51,169 nucleotides of DNA from the NCBI GenBank assembly GCA_027078365.1, contig JALWYQ010000030.1, forward strand, positions 1-51,169, written 5' to 3'. Below, one piece after another: positions 16,497 to 26,294 of the stretch. The stretch is from Phycisphaerae bacterium (GTDB taxonomy: Bacteria; Planctomycetota; Phycisphaerae; Sedimentisphaerales; Sedimentisphaeraceae). How positions within the stretch are numbered: position 1 is the stretch's first letter; every line of letters begins with the position of its first letter. A program made the position numbers and the translations under genes. The notes beneath the pieces are model-generated. The model did no database searches, was not told the DNA's origin, and was given only the letters and a program-made list of their open reading frames with translations.

Positions 16497-17834
16497 ATGA
16501 GAATATTTATGCTTGGTTGGGAATTTCCTCCATATATCAGTGGAGGGCTAGGCACTGCTTGTTACGGACTTACCAAGGCAATGAATCAACTTGGCCTAGA
16601 AGTCACATTTGTGTTGCCAAAATCCCTTGATGATTGCCACGCTAGCCATGTTAAACTCGTCGGGCCATCAATGCCTACTGATGAACACGACGCAGCTAGA
16701 TTTGAAGAACTTGAAAATATAACATTTAGAACTATCGATTCTGCCCTATCTAATCCGTACGCAACTCTTGAAATGTGCGATAGAAAGATTGAGGAATTGA
16801 TATACACCCAAAAACTAAGCCACACTAAAAGTAGTTTTGGTGGGTCTATGAATGTTTCAAAAAGGAAAGCCTCTATTGATTATGGCCACAACCTCATATC
16901 GGAAGTACACAACTACGCCGCATCGGCCTTAGAGATAGCTAAGAGAGAAGACTTCGACATCATACATGCACACGATTGGATGACATTTCCAGCGGCGGTT
17001 GCAGTAGCAGCCTTTAGCAAAAAACCTTTAGTTGTCCATGTGCACTCAACGGAATTTGACCGTAGCGGAGAACACGTAAATCAACAAATCTACGACATAG
17101 AACGAATGGGTATGCAGGTTGCGAATAAAGTCATCGCCGTTAGCTACCTTACTAAAAATATCATCATGCGCAGATACTCTATTGCTAACTCTAAAGTTGC
17201 CGTAGTTTACAATGGTGTCGAGACAAACCCACAATCAAATTCTACCCCTCAAAGCACTGGCATAAAGAAAGATGAGAAAATCGTTCTCTTTCTTGGCAGA
17301 ATAACAATGCAAAAAGGTCCTGAGTACTTCCTTCAAGCAGCAAAGAAAGTTTTAGAGGTTGCCCCTAATACAAAGTTTGTTATGGCTGGTTCTGGGGATA
17401 TGATGCACAAAATCATTGAAATGAGCGCAGCTCTTGGAATTGGTGACAAGGTCTTATTTACGGGATTCTTGCGAGGCAAAGACGTAGAACGCGTATATAA
17501 AATGGCAGATCTTTACGTGATGCCTAGTGTTTCGGAGCCGTTTGGTATCGCACCGCTTGAAGCGTTAAATCATGATGTACCCGTTTTAATCAGTAAGCAG
17601 AGCGGCGTATCGGAGGTTCTCACCCATGTGTTAAAGGTTGACTTCTGGGATATTGAATCAATGGCAAATAAGATAATAGCGGTTCTTAGATATCAGCCTT
17701 TGCAGATGACTCTTAGAAAACATGGCAATTTTGAAGCACGTAAGTTAAAATGGATAGATGCAGCTAGGAAATGCGCCAAGCTTTACGATAAAACACTAAT
17801 GCAAGAAGCTAAAATGCAACCGGAGATAGCTTAG
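16497..17834 (+). CDS. Glycogen synthase-like glycosyltransferase (GT-B, GT4/GT5 type)
   Basis: A 445-aa enzyme predicted to elongate alpha-glucan from an NDP-glucose donor. The N-terminus, MRIFMLGWEFPPYISGGLGT, is the starch/glycogen synthase acceptor loop (the GGLG motif binds the donor phosphate). DFDIIHAHDWMT and HVHSTEFDR follow. The C-terminal GT-B domain has FLGRITMQKGPEYF and SVSEPFGIAPLEAL, with the E-x7-E type catalytic signature. The frame opens at a GTG (16470), but the ATG at 16497 is preceded by CAGGGGA, a good ribosome binding site. Its stop codon is immediately followed by the ATG of the GH57 gene. With GH57 and a debranching enzyme it forms a compact glycogen-type operon. Confidence 0.85.
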   Translation: MRIFMLGWEFPPYISGGLGTACYGLTKAMNQLGLEVTFVLPKSLDDCHASHVKLVGPSMPTDEHDAARFEELENITFRTIDSALSNPYATLEMCDRKIEELIYTQKLSHTKSSFGGSMNVSKRKASIDYGHNLISEVHNYAASALEIAKREDFDIIHAHDWMTFPAAVAVAAFSKKPLVVHVHSTEFDRSGEHVNQQIYDIERMGMQVANKVIAVSYLTKNIIMRRYSIANSKVAVVYNGVETNPQSNSTPQSTGIKKDEKIVLFLGRITMQKGPEYFLQAAKKVLEVAPNTKFVMAGSGDMMHKIIEMSAALGIGDKVLFTGFLRGKDVERVYKMADLYVMPSVSEPFGIAPLEALNHDVPVLISKQSGVSEVLTHVLKVDFWDIESMANKIIAVLRYQPLQMTLRKHGNFEARKLKWIDAARKCAKLYDKTLMQEAKMQPEIA

Positions 17835-19034
17835 ATGGCAACAGTATGTTTCTACTTTCAGCTCCACCAACCCTTTAGGTTGCGCGATTACAGCGTATTT
17901 GAAAAGAGAAGCGACTACTTCGACGAGAAGAAAAATCGTGACATATGCCGTAAAGTCGCAAACAAGTGCTACTTGCCAACAAATAGAACCATCTTAAAGC
18001 TGATTGATAAGCACAGGGGAAAATTTAAGGTTTCATATTCAATAACCGGAACCCTACTCGAACAACTAGAGAGATATTGCCCCGAAGTAATATCAACATT
18101 CCACGCCTTGGCAAATACAGGATGCGTAGAGTTTATAGGTGAAACCTACTACCATAGCCTAAGCTTTTTATACAGTAGAGAAGAATTTAAAGAGCAAGTC
18201 AAAAAACACAGCGATATTATAGAACACCTCTTTGGCCAGAGACCTACAACCTTTAGAAACACCGAGCTAATCTACACAAACGAGTTGTGCCAAAAAGTTG
18301 AGCAGATGGGCTGTTTTGATTGCGTTATCACTGAAGGCGCAGACAGAATCCTTCAAGGAAGAAGCCCTAATTTTCTCTATCGAGCGCCTAAGTGCGAGAG
18401 AGTAAAGCTGCTTCTCAAGAACTATTCTCTAAGCGATGATATAGCCTTTCGATTTTCAAATAGAGGTTGGCAAGAATACCCTCTAATGAGCTCTAAATTT
18501 GCTCAGTGGATTAACAACATCAACGGTAATGGCAATATAGTCAACCTGTTTATGGACTATGAAACATTTGGCGAACATCAATGGGCAGACACCGGAATTT
18601 TTGAGTTTCTCTCAGACTTACCTGACAAGATATTACAAAACCCAGACAATAACTTCTTAACGCCATCAGAAGCAGTAAAGACGTACGAACCTGTTGACGT
18701 TATAGATGTTCCAGACGTTATTAGCTGGGCAGATACAGAGAGAGACCTCTCTGCTTGGATTGGTAACGAAATGCAGTCGAGCGCATTGCAAGGCGTCTAT
18801 AAACTGGAAAAGACTATAAAACAAAAAACGAATGCGCATCTAATAAACGATTGGAGAAAATTACAAACTTCCGACCATTTTTACTACATGTGCACTAAAT
18901 TTTTCCAAGACGGTGATGTCCATAAATATTTCAACCCGTATGAGTCACCGTACGATTCATACATCAATTTCATGAATGTGCTTAGCGATTTAAAGAATAG
19001 ATGCAAGCAAAATAGCGGTTACGAAGAGAAATAG
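17835..19034 (+). CDS. Glycoside hydrolase family 57 (alpha-amylase / glucanotransferase type)
   Basis: A 399-aa GH57 protein acting on alpha-1,4-glucan. The family regions are visible: HQPFRLR at 13-19, GETYYHSLSFLYSREEF near 97, and MDYETFGEHQW near 237, which is conserved region 4 with the acid/base aspartate. The nucleophile should be the glutamate of CVITEGADRIL near 171. At 399 aa it is about the length of the shorter GH57 alpha-amylases. There is no signal peptide, so it works on intracellular glucan. It starts directly after the glycosyltransferase stop codon and ends 11 bp before the debranching enzyme. Whether it is an amylase, a 4-alpha-glucanotransferase or a branching enzyme cannot be settled by eye. 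Confidence 0.88.
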   Translation: MATVCFYFQLHQPFRLRDYSVFEKRSDYFDEKKNRDICRKVANKCYLPTNRTILKLIDKHRGKFKVSYSITGTLLEQLERYCPEVISTFHALANTGCVEFIGETYYHSLSFLYSREEFKEQVKKHSDIIEHLFGQRPTTFRNTELIYTNELCQKVEQMGCFDCVITEGADRILQGRSPNFLYRAPKCERVKLLLKNYSLSDDIAFRFSNRGWQEYPLMSSKFAQWINNINGNGNIVNLFMDYETFGEHQWADTGIFEFLSDLPDKILQNPDNNFLTPSEAVKTYEPVDVIDVPDVISWADTERDLSAWIGNEMQSSALQGVYKLEKTIKQKTNAHLINDWRKLQTSDHFYYMCTKFFQDGDVHKYFNPYESPYDSYINFMNVLSDLKNRCKQNSGYEEK

Positions 19035-19045
19035 GAAATATATCT

Positions 19046-21064
19046 GTGGCGGCAAAAGCTAAATGCAACAACGCGCACTCAATTGAACTAAGCGAATGCA
19101 CCATAGAGCAACTGCGCAGTAAAGAGTGGCTACTTACAAATTCTCACGGCAGCTTCTCTAGTAGTAGCTTTGCAGGCAATACCCGCAGATATCACAGTCT
19201 CTTAACCGCTGCGATAACACCACCGGCAAACCGAATAATGGCACTCTCTAACGTAGTAGAGACAATTTCTAGCGGCGGCGAGAATACAACGCTAACAAAC
19301 ATAGAGTTTGTAAACGCCTTTACCGGAGATGGGCATCGATTTATAAAATCCTTCACAAAAGATGTTGGCGTTCATTTCGAATACAATCTAAAATTCTCTA
19401 AACTTACCAAAAGCATATATCTTCTACCAGATATTGACGCCGTTGCGATTCATTATAAATTTCAAGATGTAGCCAAGCCCTTTGAATTTTCAATTCTTCC
19501 ACTTGTTGGACTAAGAGATTTCCATTCCCTAAATAGCTCACCGCAAGATTGCTCTATATTTTCATCTTGGCAGGATGAAGGGCTTGTTGTCTCTAGCGAC
19601 AAAATCACCGGTAAAGAACTACTGCTGCGCAGCGAGGATATGTGGTTTGAGCCAAAAGAAGATTTATGGTACGACTTCTACTATCGCATAGATGCAAGTA
19701 GAGGACAAGATTCTTGCGAATCGCTGTGGACTCCAGGTGCCTTTAAACAAGACATCAATTCTGATTACGAGATTACCTTCTGGGCAAGTATTGGAGACAT
19801 CTGCAACAGAAAAGAACTCGCTAGCTTAGACTTAGATATCTCAGTAACAGATCTGCAGCTTCGCCAAAAAGAGATGCTCGCAGACTCTCAAGTTTCAGGG
19901 GATACAACGCTTAGCCTCCTAAATATCTCAGCCAATCAATTTATTATTGAAAGAGAGATTAACAGTAAAAGAAGAAAATCAATATTGGCTGGATATCCTT
20001 GGTTTCTCGATTGGGGCAGAGATACTTTCATCTCACTTCCAGGATTGTTGCTAGAGACTAACAGATTCGAGAATGCATATAGCGTACTAGAAACCTTTGC
20101 CCAAGCGGTAAGTGAAGGTATGATTCCAAATCGATTCGATGATTTTGGGGGCAAGCCTCACTACAACAGCATAGATGCTTCGCTATGGTTTATCGATGCG
20201 GGATTTAAGTATCACCACCTAACTCGCGATACAAAACGCTTTAAGGCAAATATTCTGCCCTGCATATTAGAGATAATAGATTCGTACAAAAATGGCACAA
20301 GGTTTGGAATCCATTGTGATGATGATGGGCTTTTAATGGCTGGTTCGCAAGAGACTCAGCTAACTTGGATGGATGCTAAGTGTAATGACGTGGCATTTAC
20401 TCCAAGATACGGTAAGGCGGTAGAGATTAATGCACTCTGGTACAATGGGCTCTGTTGTTGCAATGAGTTCTATTCAAACTACGACACAAATATCAACGCT
20501 CACCAGAAATTCAAAGACATGGCAGATTTGGTAGAAGAGAGCTTTCTAAGTAATTTCTGGGACGAGCGCGTTGGCTATTTAGCCGATTGTATATTCCCAG
20601 ACGGAGAGAAAGATTTCTCAATCAGACCAAACCAAATCTTCGCAGTTAGCCTGCCGTTTTCCCCTTTACCAAACCATATTCAACTCAAAGTTGTCGATGT
20701 CGTTAAAGATAAACTACTAACTCCGTACGGTCTGCGCAGCCTAGATAGCTCGGACAAAAACTACAAACCGTCTTACTGTGGCTCACAGTTTCAGAGAGAC
20801 TCTGCTTACCATCAAGGCACTGTATGGGCGTATCTGATTGGTCCGTTTGTTGAAGCTCTTCTTAGAAGCAATAATTTTTCTAGTCAAAGCAAGATTTACG
20901 CAAGAAGCGCCATAGAACCGCTACTAAAGCATTTCCTAGAAGATGCCTGTATTACAAGTGTATCGGAGATTTTTGACGCAGACGAGCCGCACAAACCAAG
21001 AGGCTGCTTTGCGCAGGCTTGGAGCGTTGCAGCCCTATTACAGGCATACAAACTCACACGATAG
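19046..21064 (+). CDS. Glycogen debranching enzyme (amylo-alpha-1,6-glucosidase, GH133 type)
   Basis: A 672-aa cytoplasmic enzyme that removes alpha-1,6 branches. The N-terminal domain (about 1-270) has NSHGSFSSSSFAGNTRRYHS, the start typical of the archaeal/bacterial GDE family. The C-terminal alpha-barrel carries GYPWFLDWGRDTFISLPGLL near 311-330, the hallmark motif with the catalytic acidic residue. It also has IPNRFDD, TQLTWMDAK and QRDSAYHQGTVWAYLIGPFV. It begins with GTG at 19046, with AGGAAA 8 nt upstream. It is the last gene of the three-gene operon and converges on the DUF362 gene 20 bp away. The set of synthase, GH57 and debranching enzyme indicates storage-glucan turnover. Confidence 0.9.
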   Translation: MAAKAKCNNAHSIELSECTIEQLRSKEWLLTNSHGSFSSSSFAGNTRRYHSLLTAAITPPANRIMALSNVVETISSGGENTTLTNIEFVNAFTGDGHRFIKSFTKDVGVHFEYNLKFSKLTKSIYLLPDIDAVAIHYKFQDVAKPFEFSILPLVGLRDFHSLNSSPQDCSIFSSWQDEGLVVSSDKITGKELLLRSEDMWFEPKEDLWYDFYYRIDASRGQDSCESLWTPGAFKQDINSDYEITFWASIGDICNRKELASLDLDISVTDLQLRQKEMLADSQVSGDTTLSLLNISANQFIIEREINSKRRKSILAGYPWFLDWGRDTFISLPGLLLETNRFENAYSVLETFAQAVSEGMIPNRFDDFGGKPHYNSIDASLWFIDAGFKYHHLTRDTKRFKANILPCILEIIDSYKNGTRFGIHCDDDGLLMAGSQETQLTWMDAKCNDVAFTPRYGKAVEINALWYNGLCCCNEFYSNYDTNINAHQKFKDMADLVEESFLSNFWDERVGYLADCIFPDGEKDFSIRPNQIFAVSLPFSPLPNHIQLKVVDVVKDKLLTPYGLRSLDSSDKNYKPSYCGSQFQRDSAYHQGTVWAYLIGPFVEALLRSNNFSSQSKIYARSAIEPLLKHFLEDACITSVSEIFDADEPHKPRGCFAQAWSVAALLQAYKLTR

Positions 21065-21083
21065 CGGCAAGCGTGTTAGGCAA

Positions 21084-22016
21084 TCATTTTGTTGTAAGCA
21101 TTTTTATTTGCCGATATATACTTCTGATGATACGAGGCAAGGTAAACCGTAGTGGACTTAGCTTAGCAAAGACAAAATCATCAACGGCAAAATCATCTAT
21201 CACACCGCCAACAATCTCAATATCTTCGAATCTAATATCAGAGAGGCCATTTTCAATTGCGCATCTAAGCAGTGGTATTTCGTTAACGTCTAAGCCTATT
21301 ATCTTCGCGCAGACCATCTCGCAAGCAAACGCATCGCTACTTGCCAAGCTAAAACCTAGCTCTCTAGAGTCGCCATTGATTGGTCCTTGTGATTCCATAG
21401 CAACGACAGCGTCAATTATATTAATCGTCGGTTTTGTTGTTTCGAAAACACCGAGAAGCAATTTTGAAAATTCATCTACACTCGCTCCCCTTCTATAATG
21501 CCATATGGCTTTGCGTTTACCAACGACTGTGCCAAACATATTCTTTATGGCAATAGAAACAACCATCTGCTGATGAGCTTTTAACTTCGGTAGATTTATT
21601 ATTTTGTCCACATCAAGGATTATTGAGCTTATACCCGTCTTGGCATTGGCAAGCGGAACAACAATATTTCTTGATTTATTAAGTTGCTTAACTTCTACAC
21701 CTAGATACCTTAACTCATCAAGTATGCCAAGTGCCTTTACGCAAGTCTGCGCATCCGCCCATGCGGGTGAATCGCACACAATTGGCTTTGCGCCAAAATC
21801 TAACAATATCCTGGCTAACTCTAAAATAAATGATGGATGCGTCTGCGCAGCACAATCGCTTGGTCTTGGGCAAATTAAATTTGGCTTGATAGCAACAGTG
21901 TCACCATAGCAAATAAAGGCTTCTACACCTCCGAGATTCTCAAAGTGCTTGAGCATCACCGAGCGTACATTATCGCTAGAATAGTCGCAACAACCCAATA
22001 AAGAAACTCTAGACAT
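21084..22016 (-). CDS. DUF362 domain protein
   Basis: A 310-aa protein of the DUF362 family, many of whose members carry iron-sulfur clusters. Visible family features are VAIKPNLICPRP near 44-55, a G-A-K-P-I-V-C-D segment near 92-99, INLPKLKAHQQMVVSIAIKN near 155-174 with the following MFG, and a conserved C-terminal region with GLDVNEIPLL. No ferredoxin motif is fused to it, unlike some members. It starts 3 bp after the stop of the lipoprotein gene, so the two are co-transcribed. The family has no settled biochemical function. Confidence 0.8.
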   Translation of the reverse strand: MSRVSLLGCCDYSSDNVRSVMLKHFENLGGVEAFICYGDTVAIKPNLICPRPSDCAAQTHPSFILELARILLDFGAKPIVCDSPAWADAQTCVKALGILDELRYLGVEVKQLNKSRNIVVPLANAKTGISSIILDVDKIINLPKLKAHQQMVVSIAIKNMFGTVVGKRKAIWHYRRGASVDEFSKLLLGVFETTKPTINIIDAVVAMESQGPINGDSRELGFSLASSDAFACEMVCAKIIGLDVNEIPLLRCAIENGLSDIRFEDIEIVGGVIDDFAVDDFVFAKLSPLRFTLPRIIRSIYRQIKMLTTK

Positions 22017-22019
22017 TCA

Positions 22020-22814
22020 CTAATCCCTAACACTTCGACAATAGATTATATAGGATTGGTATTGAAACTGTGAAGTAGTGGTTGGAAACAAAATCGCCCC
22101 TGGTGACATTGGCTCAAGAGGCAACGACTCTGGAGAGATGACTACAAAATCACCAGCACCAAATTTAAGGTTAAACTTCGCAAAATCTAAGGTCTTGTAT
22201 CTTTTGCCACCCTTAAAATACAACCTTTTCATCGCTTCATCAATAATTACTGGATAGACGCTGAGATTAACTAACCCCTTTACATCTGAATCATTATTTA
22301 CAACAACTCTCCAACTCAGCGTTCCTGAAATGCTCTGGCCTGTGAGCTGCCTACTTGAATCTAGATAGAACAGTTCGGTCGAGTGCGTCAATTCTCTTAT
22401 TTTTACGTTATCACCGCGAGAGTCAAAGGCAACTAGAGTAACCGTCTTCGTCCGCTTTGCACCAACATCATCGAGCAATTTGGCAAAAGCCTGCCAAGAT
22501 GAGCTATTTGCGTGCAAAATGCTTACTCCATTTGATTTTGCGATATCTACTCGCGCATTAGTTATGCTGCGCAACTGTTGATCTCTGGCTTCTCTGAACT
22601 TAGAATAGTTATCAGAATTGATATCGAAAAAGACAAAAAGCAACTCTACTGTAAACTCTGGAGCATCTTCTTTTTTAATAGGCGGCTGCGAAGGTGCTAT
22701 ATCCTTAAGAGTTAGCCCTTCTAGTAAATCGTCCTGAGTATTCTCTTTTGCGCACGACGAGAGGAAAATGGTGAGCAAAAACAATATCGTTGCCTTTGTG
22801 TATTTGGAAATCAT
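22020..22814 (-). CDS. Predicted lipoprotein, unknown function
   Basis: A 264-aa envelope protein. The signal peptide is MISKYTKATILFLLTIFLSS with the lipobox cysteine at about 21 (FLSSC-A). The mature part has a segment APEFTVELLFVFFDI near 52-66 followed by an alpha/beta region ending near 225. I recognise no domain. It lies immediately upstream of, and in operon with, the DUF362 gene. The C-terminal half (SGDFVVISPESLPLEPMSPG-type region) looks like a beta-rich domain, so a surface or periplasmic accessory role is a guess. Confidence 0.65.
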   Translation of the reverse strand: MISKYTKATILFLLTIFLSSCAKENTQDDLLEGLTLKDIAPSQPPIKKEDAPEFTVELLFVFFDINSDNYSKFREARDQQLRSITNARVDIAKSNGVSILHANSSSWQAFAKLLDDVGAKRTKTVTLVAFDSRGDNVKIRELTHSTELFYLDSSRQLTGQSISGTLSWRVVVNNDSDVKGLVNLSVYPVIIDEAMKRLYFKGGKRYKTLDFAKFNLKFGAGDFVVISPESLPLEPMSPGAILFPTTTSQFQYQSYIIYCRSVRD

Positions 22815-22877
22815 GCGTGCATGTTATAGTAACACACAAAGAGTTGCAAGGTTAATAGAGGCCTGTGAGCTTAAAAA

Positions 22878-23225
22878 TCAACTTGAAAAACTAGGAACAC
22901 CGCAAAACTGCATAGCAACATAACGTTGGTATTTTTCGCTCTGGGCATCTTTCTTATGATAAATCCTTAAGACTTTTGCATGGGCATTCATACGCCCACC
23001 TCTCTCCATCAACCCCGATGATGGCGGTAAGGTCATTCTTATACTTAAAGTATCCCCGACAGACAAATCCTCACCACCAATCTCAGCTAGCAGGCCACCT
23101 GTACTAACGTTGATAGTCTCACCAATTAAGACTGAAACTCCACCGTCAATTCCAACTTTATTGCAGACTGCAGATAATTTGAGCGGCAACCTTTTGTATC
23201 TGCGATTTTCTTTCACACTATCCAC
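22878..23225 (-). CDS. PilZ domain protein, probable c-di-GMP receptor
   Basis: A single-domain PilZ protein of 115 aa. The c-di-GMP binding motifs are present: R8-x3-R12 in ENRRYKRLP and N-x-S-x-G-G in NVSTGGLLAEI. An open frame extends upstream to 23348, but the GTG at 23225 has an excellent ribosome binding site (AAGGAGG, 5 nt before it). From there the protein begins MDSVKENRRYKR, the usual place for a PilZ start, so the upstream extension is not coding. It is 63 bp from the lipoprotein gene on the same strand. It may regulate motility, surface attachment or polysaccharide output; no partner is visible. Confidence 0.78.
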   Translation of the reverse strand: MDSVKENRRYKRLPLKLSAVCNKVGIDGGVSVLIGETINVSTGGLLAEIGGEDLSVGDTLSIRMTLPPSSGLMERGGRMNAHAKVLRIYHKKDAQSEKYQRYVAMQFCGVPSFSS

Positions 23226-23515
23226 AATAACCTCCTTGTAATCTAGACACAAATCATCGTGCAAATATCGTGCCCTTAACCATGGCAAAAGAGCCATTTT
23301 ATCGGCCCAACAAAACCAGACTCCGCAGAGAAAAACCCTAAATGTCACCAGTAGGACATATAGCTAACTTCGGCAAGTATTTACGTTTGCATAAATAAAC
23401 AATGTAGAAAATTTTTGACCAGAATATATAGAGAAAAATAATTCCTACAAATATGTGCACTCAAAAGAGTTACGAAATAACGGCTAACAATGTTGCTTAT
23501 TTCCAACACTAAAGG

Positions 23516-23544
23516 TTGATTTATTGCAACAAGACCCGTATAAT
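23516..23544 (+). promoter_or_regulatory. Sigma-70 promoter of the two-component operon
   Basis: TTGATT (23516-23521) and TATAAT (23539-23544) are separated by 17 bp, about 65 bp before the histidine kinase start. A weak sigma-54-like GG-N10-GC pair overlaps it (23514-23527). Confidence 0.65.
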
Positions 23545-23609
23545 GCAACTTAGATTATACTGTTAGGAACAATTAATCACCGCCATCTTCATTTTGTTAC
23601 GAGATTAAT

Positions 23610-24704
23610 GTGGAAAAACGCAGGTTCATAAATCTAGATGAGTCAATAACGCAATCACTCTCCGTTGGCATTGTAGCATTTTCCAATGATTTAAGAATCA
23701 TCGAAACGAATAAGGCCGCAGAGGACTTACTCATCGAAAGCGACAACATCGATGAAGCACTCTCTCTTGGAAACCCAAATTCTGACTGGCCCGATTGGAA
23801 ATCACAATTAACTTCGATGCTAAAGCTTGGACAAAGATGTAGATACGAATCAATCAGCTACTCAAACGACAAGAAGAACTTCCTCTTGGATATTGTATGC
23901 GTTCCTCTAAAAGACATAAACGGCGAGAATGTAATTGGCGGGACGATCATGCTTGAAGACGTAACTGAGAGGGTTGAGATGGAAAAACGTCTTGCCAGCT
24001 CCGAAAGACTTGCAGCAATTGGAAGAGTCGCCGGAAAAGTAGCACACGAATTAAACAATCCTATGGATGGGATTGTACGCTACATCAACCTTGCTCAGCG
24101 AATGATAAAGTCTCAAGAAACAGATAAGGCTCATGAATATTTGGAAAACTGTAAAAATGGCCTACACAGAATGAGCAGAGTCATTGACGAGCTACTAGAG
24201 TTTTCTCGTAGTCAAGATGGAAGCAAAGAATACCGAGACCTTAACCACACCATTGATGACGCCATAAAAACGATGCAACCACATTTGGAACTAACCAATA
24301 CTACCATAGAGAAAAACTACGACGCAACTATAGGAAAAGTCAAATGCGACTCACTTTTTCAAGTGTTTTGCAATTTAATAAAAAATGCTGCTGATGCAAT
24401 TGATTCAGATGGTAAAATCATAATCAACACATCAAAAGACGAAAGCGCCAACGTCGTAGTAGAATTTATAGATAATGGTCATGGTATTGAAGAAAAACAC
24501 CTCAAGTCTATCTTCGAACCATTCTTTACAACAAAGAAACACGGCAGAGGCACTGGACTTGGGTTAAGTATATGCCAAGATATTATCAACAAATACGGCG
24601 GCTCAATCACAGCATATAACAACGCCGATCGCGGAAGTACATTCAAAATAGTATTGCCATTAGCGCAAGAATACGAAACATTACACCCTGAGCTAGAGAG
24701 GTAA
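23610..24704 (+). CDS. Sensor histidine kinase, NtrB-like (PAS-HisKA-HATPase)
   Basis: A 364-aa soluble sensor kinase. Residues 12-120 form a PAS-like domain (SVGIVAFSNDLRIIETNKAA). The H-box is VAHELNNPMDGI with phospho-acceptor H146. The ATPase domain has N-box FCNLIKNAADAID, G1 DNGHGIEEKH, F-box FEPFFTTKKHGRG and G2 GTGLGLSICQDI. No membrane segments are present, so it senses a cytoplasmic signal. It starts at a GTG (23610) with no strong ribosome binding site. It is followed 3 bp later by its response regulator. The layout is that of NtrB-NtrC pairs. Confidence 0.9.
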   Translation: MEKRRFINLDESITQSLSVGIVAFSNDLRIIETNKAAEDLLIESDNIDEALSLGNPNSDWPDWKSQLTSMLKLGQRCRYESISYSNDKKNFLLDIVCVPLKDINGENVIGGTIMLEDVTERVEMEKRLASSERLAAIGRVAGKVAHELNNPMDGIVRYINLAQRMIKSQETDKAHEYLENCKNGLHRMSRVIDELLEFSRSQDGSKEYRDLNHTIDDAIKTMQPHLELTNTTIEKNYDATIGKVKCDSLFQVFCNLIKNAADAIDSDGKIIINTSKDESANVVVEFIDNGHGIEEKHLKSIFEPFFTTKKHGRGTGLGLSICQDIINKYGGSITAYNNADRGSTFKIVLPLAQEYETLHPELER

Positions 24705-24707
24705 ACT

Positions 24708-26099
24708 ATGTCACAACAGAGTATACTTGTCGTAGATGATGACTCAATTATTCTCAATTCGCTTTGCGAGTTTCTAAATCTAGAAGGCTACGAAGCTATT
24801 GGAGCAAACTCCTACAAAGAGGCAATAGAAAAACTACAACAGAAAGAATTCTCCCTACTGATAACAGATGTCAGTATGCCAGATGGCAGCGGGTTTGACT
24901 TATTAGAGTACACAACAAAAAACTGCCCTAGCACGGTAGTAATCTTAATAACTGGATACGGCTCTATTGAAAGTGCCGTAGAAGCAATGAAAAATGGAGC
25001 GCATGATTATTTAACCAAACCAATCATAGATGATGAGCTCCTAATTTCCGTCGAAAGAGCCCTGAAGCAACATTCTCTGATGGATGAAAACATAACTCTA
25101 AAGTCAAAGCTAGAAGACAAATACAGTATGGACAACATCATTAGCCAAGATTACAAGATGGCTAAAATATTTGAACTTGTAGAGGCTGTCGCTGATAGCA
25201 AAACCACCATTTTGATGACTGGCCCTAGTGGTACGGGTAAGAGTATGCTAGCTAGGGCAATTCACTACCGCTCAAGCCGAAAAGACAAGCCTTTCATTGA
25301 AATCAACTGTGGCGCAATACCAGAGACCCTACTTGAGAGCGAACTATTCGGTCATGTACGTGGCGCATTTACCGGTGCGGTCAACGACAAGGAAGGAAAA
25401 TTTCTCGCCGCAAACGGAGGTACAATCTTTCTTGATGAAATAGCGACAGCAACACCAGCTCTGCAGGTTAAGCTTCTAAGAGTTTTGCAAGAGCGTGAGT
25501 TTGAAGCAATTGGTAGCAATAAAACAATAACAACAGATGCCCGCGTTATATTGGCAACAAATGTGGATCTCAAAGAAGAAGTAGCAAAGGGCAACTTCAG
25601 AGAAGACCTCTACTACCGCATTAATGTTGTAAATATTAAAATGCCGGCATTGGCAGAGAGAATTGGCGATGTTCCCCTGCTTTGCGAGCACCACCTAAAA
25701 CGTTTCTGTGCTATCCATAACAAGGTCAAACTAGGCTTTACTCAAAAAGCCATCGATACGATGCAACGCTACAGTTGGCCTGGAAATATCAGGGAGCTAG
25801 AAAATGCCGTCGAGCGTGCAGTACTTCTAAGCAAGAATGCCTATATCGACGTTGAAGATCTGCCTCAACAAATCGTAGATAATGCCCTTGCAGAAGTTGC
25901 AAATGTAGAATATGATGGGGTCAAGGGGTTAAAGGAGGCAATGATTGGTCCTGAAAGGGTCTTCATTAGATCTGCATTGGAGAGTTTTAACTGGAATAGG
26001 CAAGAAACAGCCAAAGCTTTAAAGATAAACCGAACAACTCTCTACAAGAAAATGAAAAGGTGTGGACTAGAGGATGAAGCCTTAGAGATGGGACGCTAA
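24708..26099 (+). CDS. Sigma-54-dependent response regulator, NtrC-like
   Basis: A 463-aa transcriptional activator. The receiver domain (1-115) has D10-D12, phospho-acceptor D54 (LLITDVSMPDGSG) and K104. The AAA+ domain has Walker A GPSGTGKS (172-179), GAFTGA (219-224), which contacts sigma-54, and the arginine-finger region. A C-terminal Fis-type helix-turn-helix (NRQETAKALKINRTTLYKKM) binds DNA. It is co-transcribed with the kinase. Its stop codon is 2 bp from a MITE, beyond which lies hydA, so the regulator could control the hydrogenase; no sigma-54 site upstream of hydA is evident, so this is only positional. Confidence 0.93.
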   Translation: MSQQSILVVDDDSIILNSLCEFLNLEGYEAIGANSYKEAIEKLQQKEFSLLITDVSMPDGSGFDLLEYTTKNCPSTVVILITGYGSIESAVEAMKNGAHDYLTKPIIDDELLISVERALKQHSLMDENITLKSKLEDKYSMDNIISQDYKMAKIFELVEAVADSKTTILMTGPSGTGKSMLARAIHYRSSRKDKPFIEINCGAIPETLLESELFGHVRGAFTGAVNDKEGKFLAANGGTIFLDEIATATPALQVKLLRVLQEREFEAIGSNKTITTDARVILATNVDLKEEVAKGNFREDLYYRINVVNIKMPALAERIGDVPLLCEHHLKRFCAIHNKVKLGFTQKAIDTMQRYSWPGNIRELENAVERAVLLSKNAYIDVEDLPQQIVDNALAEVANVEYDGVKGLKEAMIGPERVFIRSALESFNWNRQETAKALKINRTTLYKKMKRCGLEDEALEMGR

Positions 26100-26101
26100 C
26101 A

Positions 26102-26267
26102 TAAGGGTACGTCTGACAATTCATTTTGGAGTCAAGTGAACCTTTTTGTCACCGGCTTGCTATAGACAAGAATCGCCTTACTCACCAATAAGGTTGCTTT
26201 ATTTCTCTTGCCGGATGCCAAAAAACTTTTACTTGCCATCCAAAGGTGATAATTAGAGCTACCCTTA
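26102..26267 (-). mobile_element. TA-flanked MITE, copy 2 (166 bp)
   Basis: The reverse complement of this copy aligns along its whole length with 14351-14517, including both terminal inverted repeats, the internal CCTTA/TAAGG hairpin and the TA on each side. It fills almost the whole gap between the NtrC-like gene and hydA, ending about 16 bp before the hydA ribosome binding site. A hydA promoter must therefore lie in the MITE or upstream of it. Confidence 0.8.
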
Positions 26268-26294
26268 GTAACTAACAAAAAAAGGGAGATGCTT

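Noticed and set aside
23226-23348. N-terminal extension of the PilZ protein
   Set aside because: The GTG at 23225 has an ideal AAGGAGG site and the usual PilZ start; the extension has no such support.
23514-23527. A sigma-54 promoter upstream of the histidine kinase
   Set aside because: Only GG-N10-GC with a TTGCA end is met; the sigma-70 promoter overlapping it is stronger.
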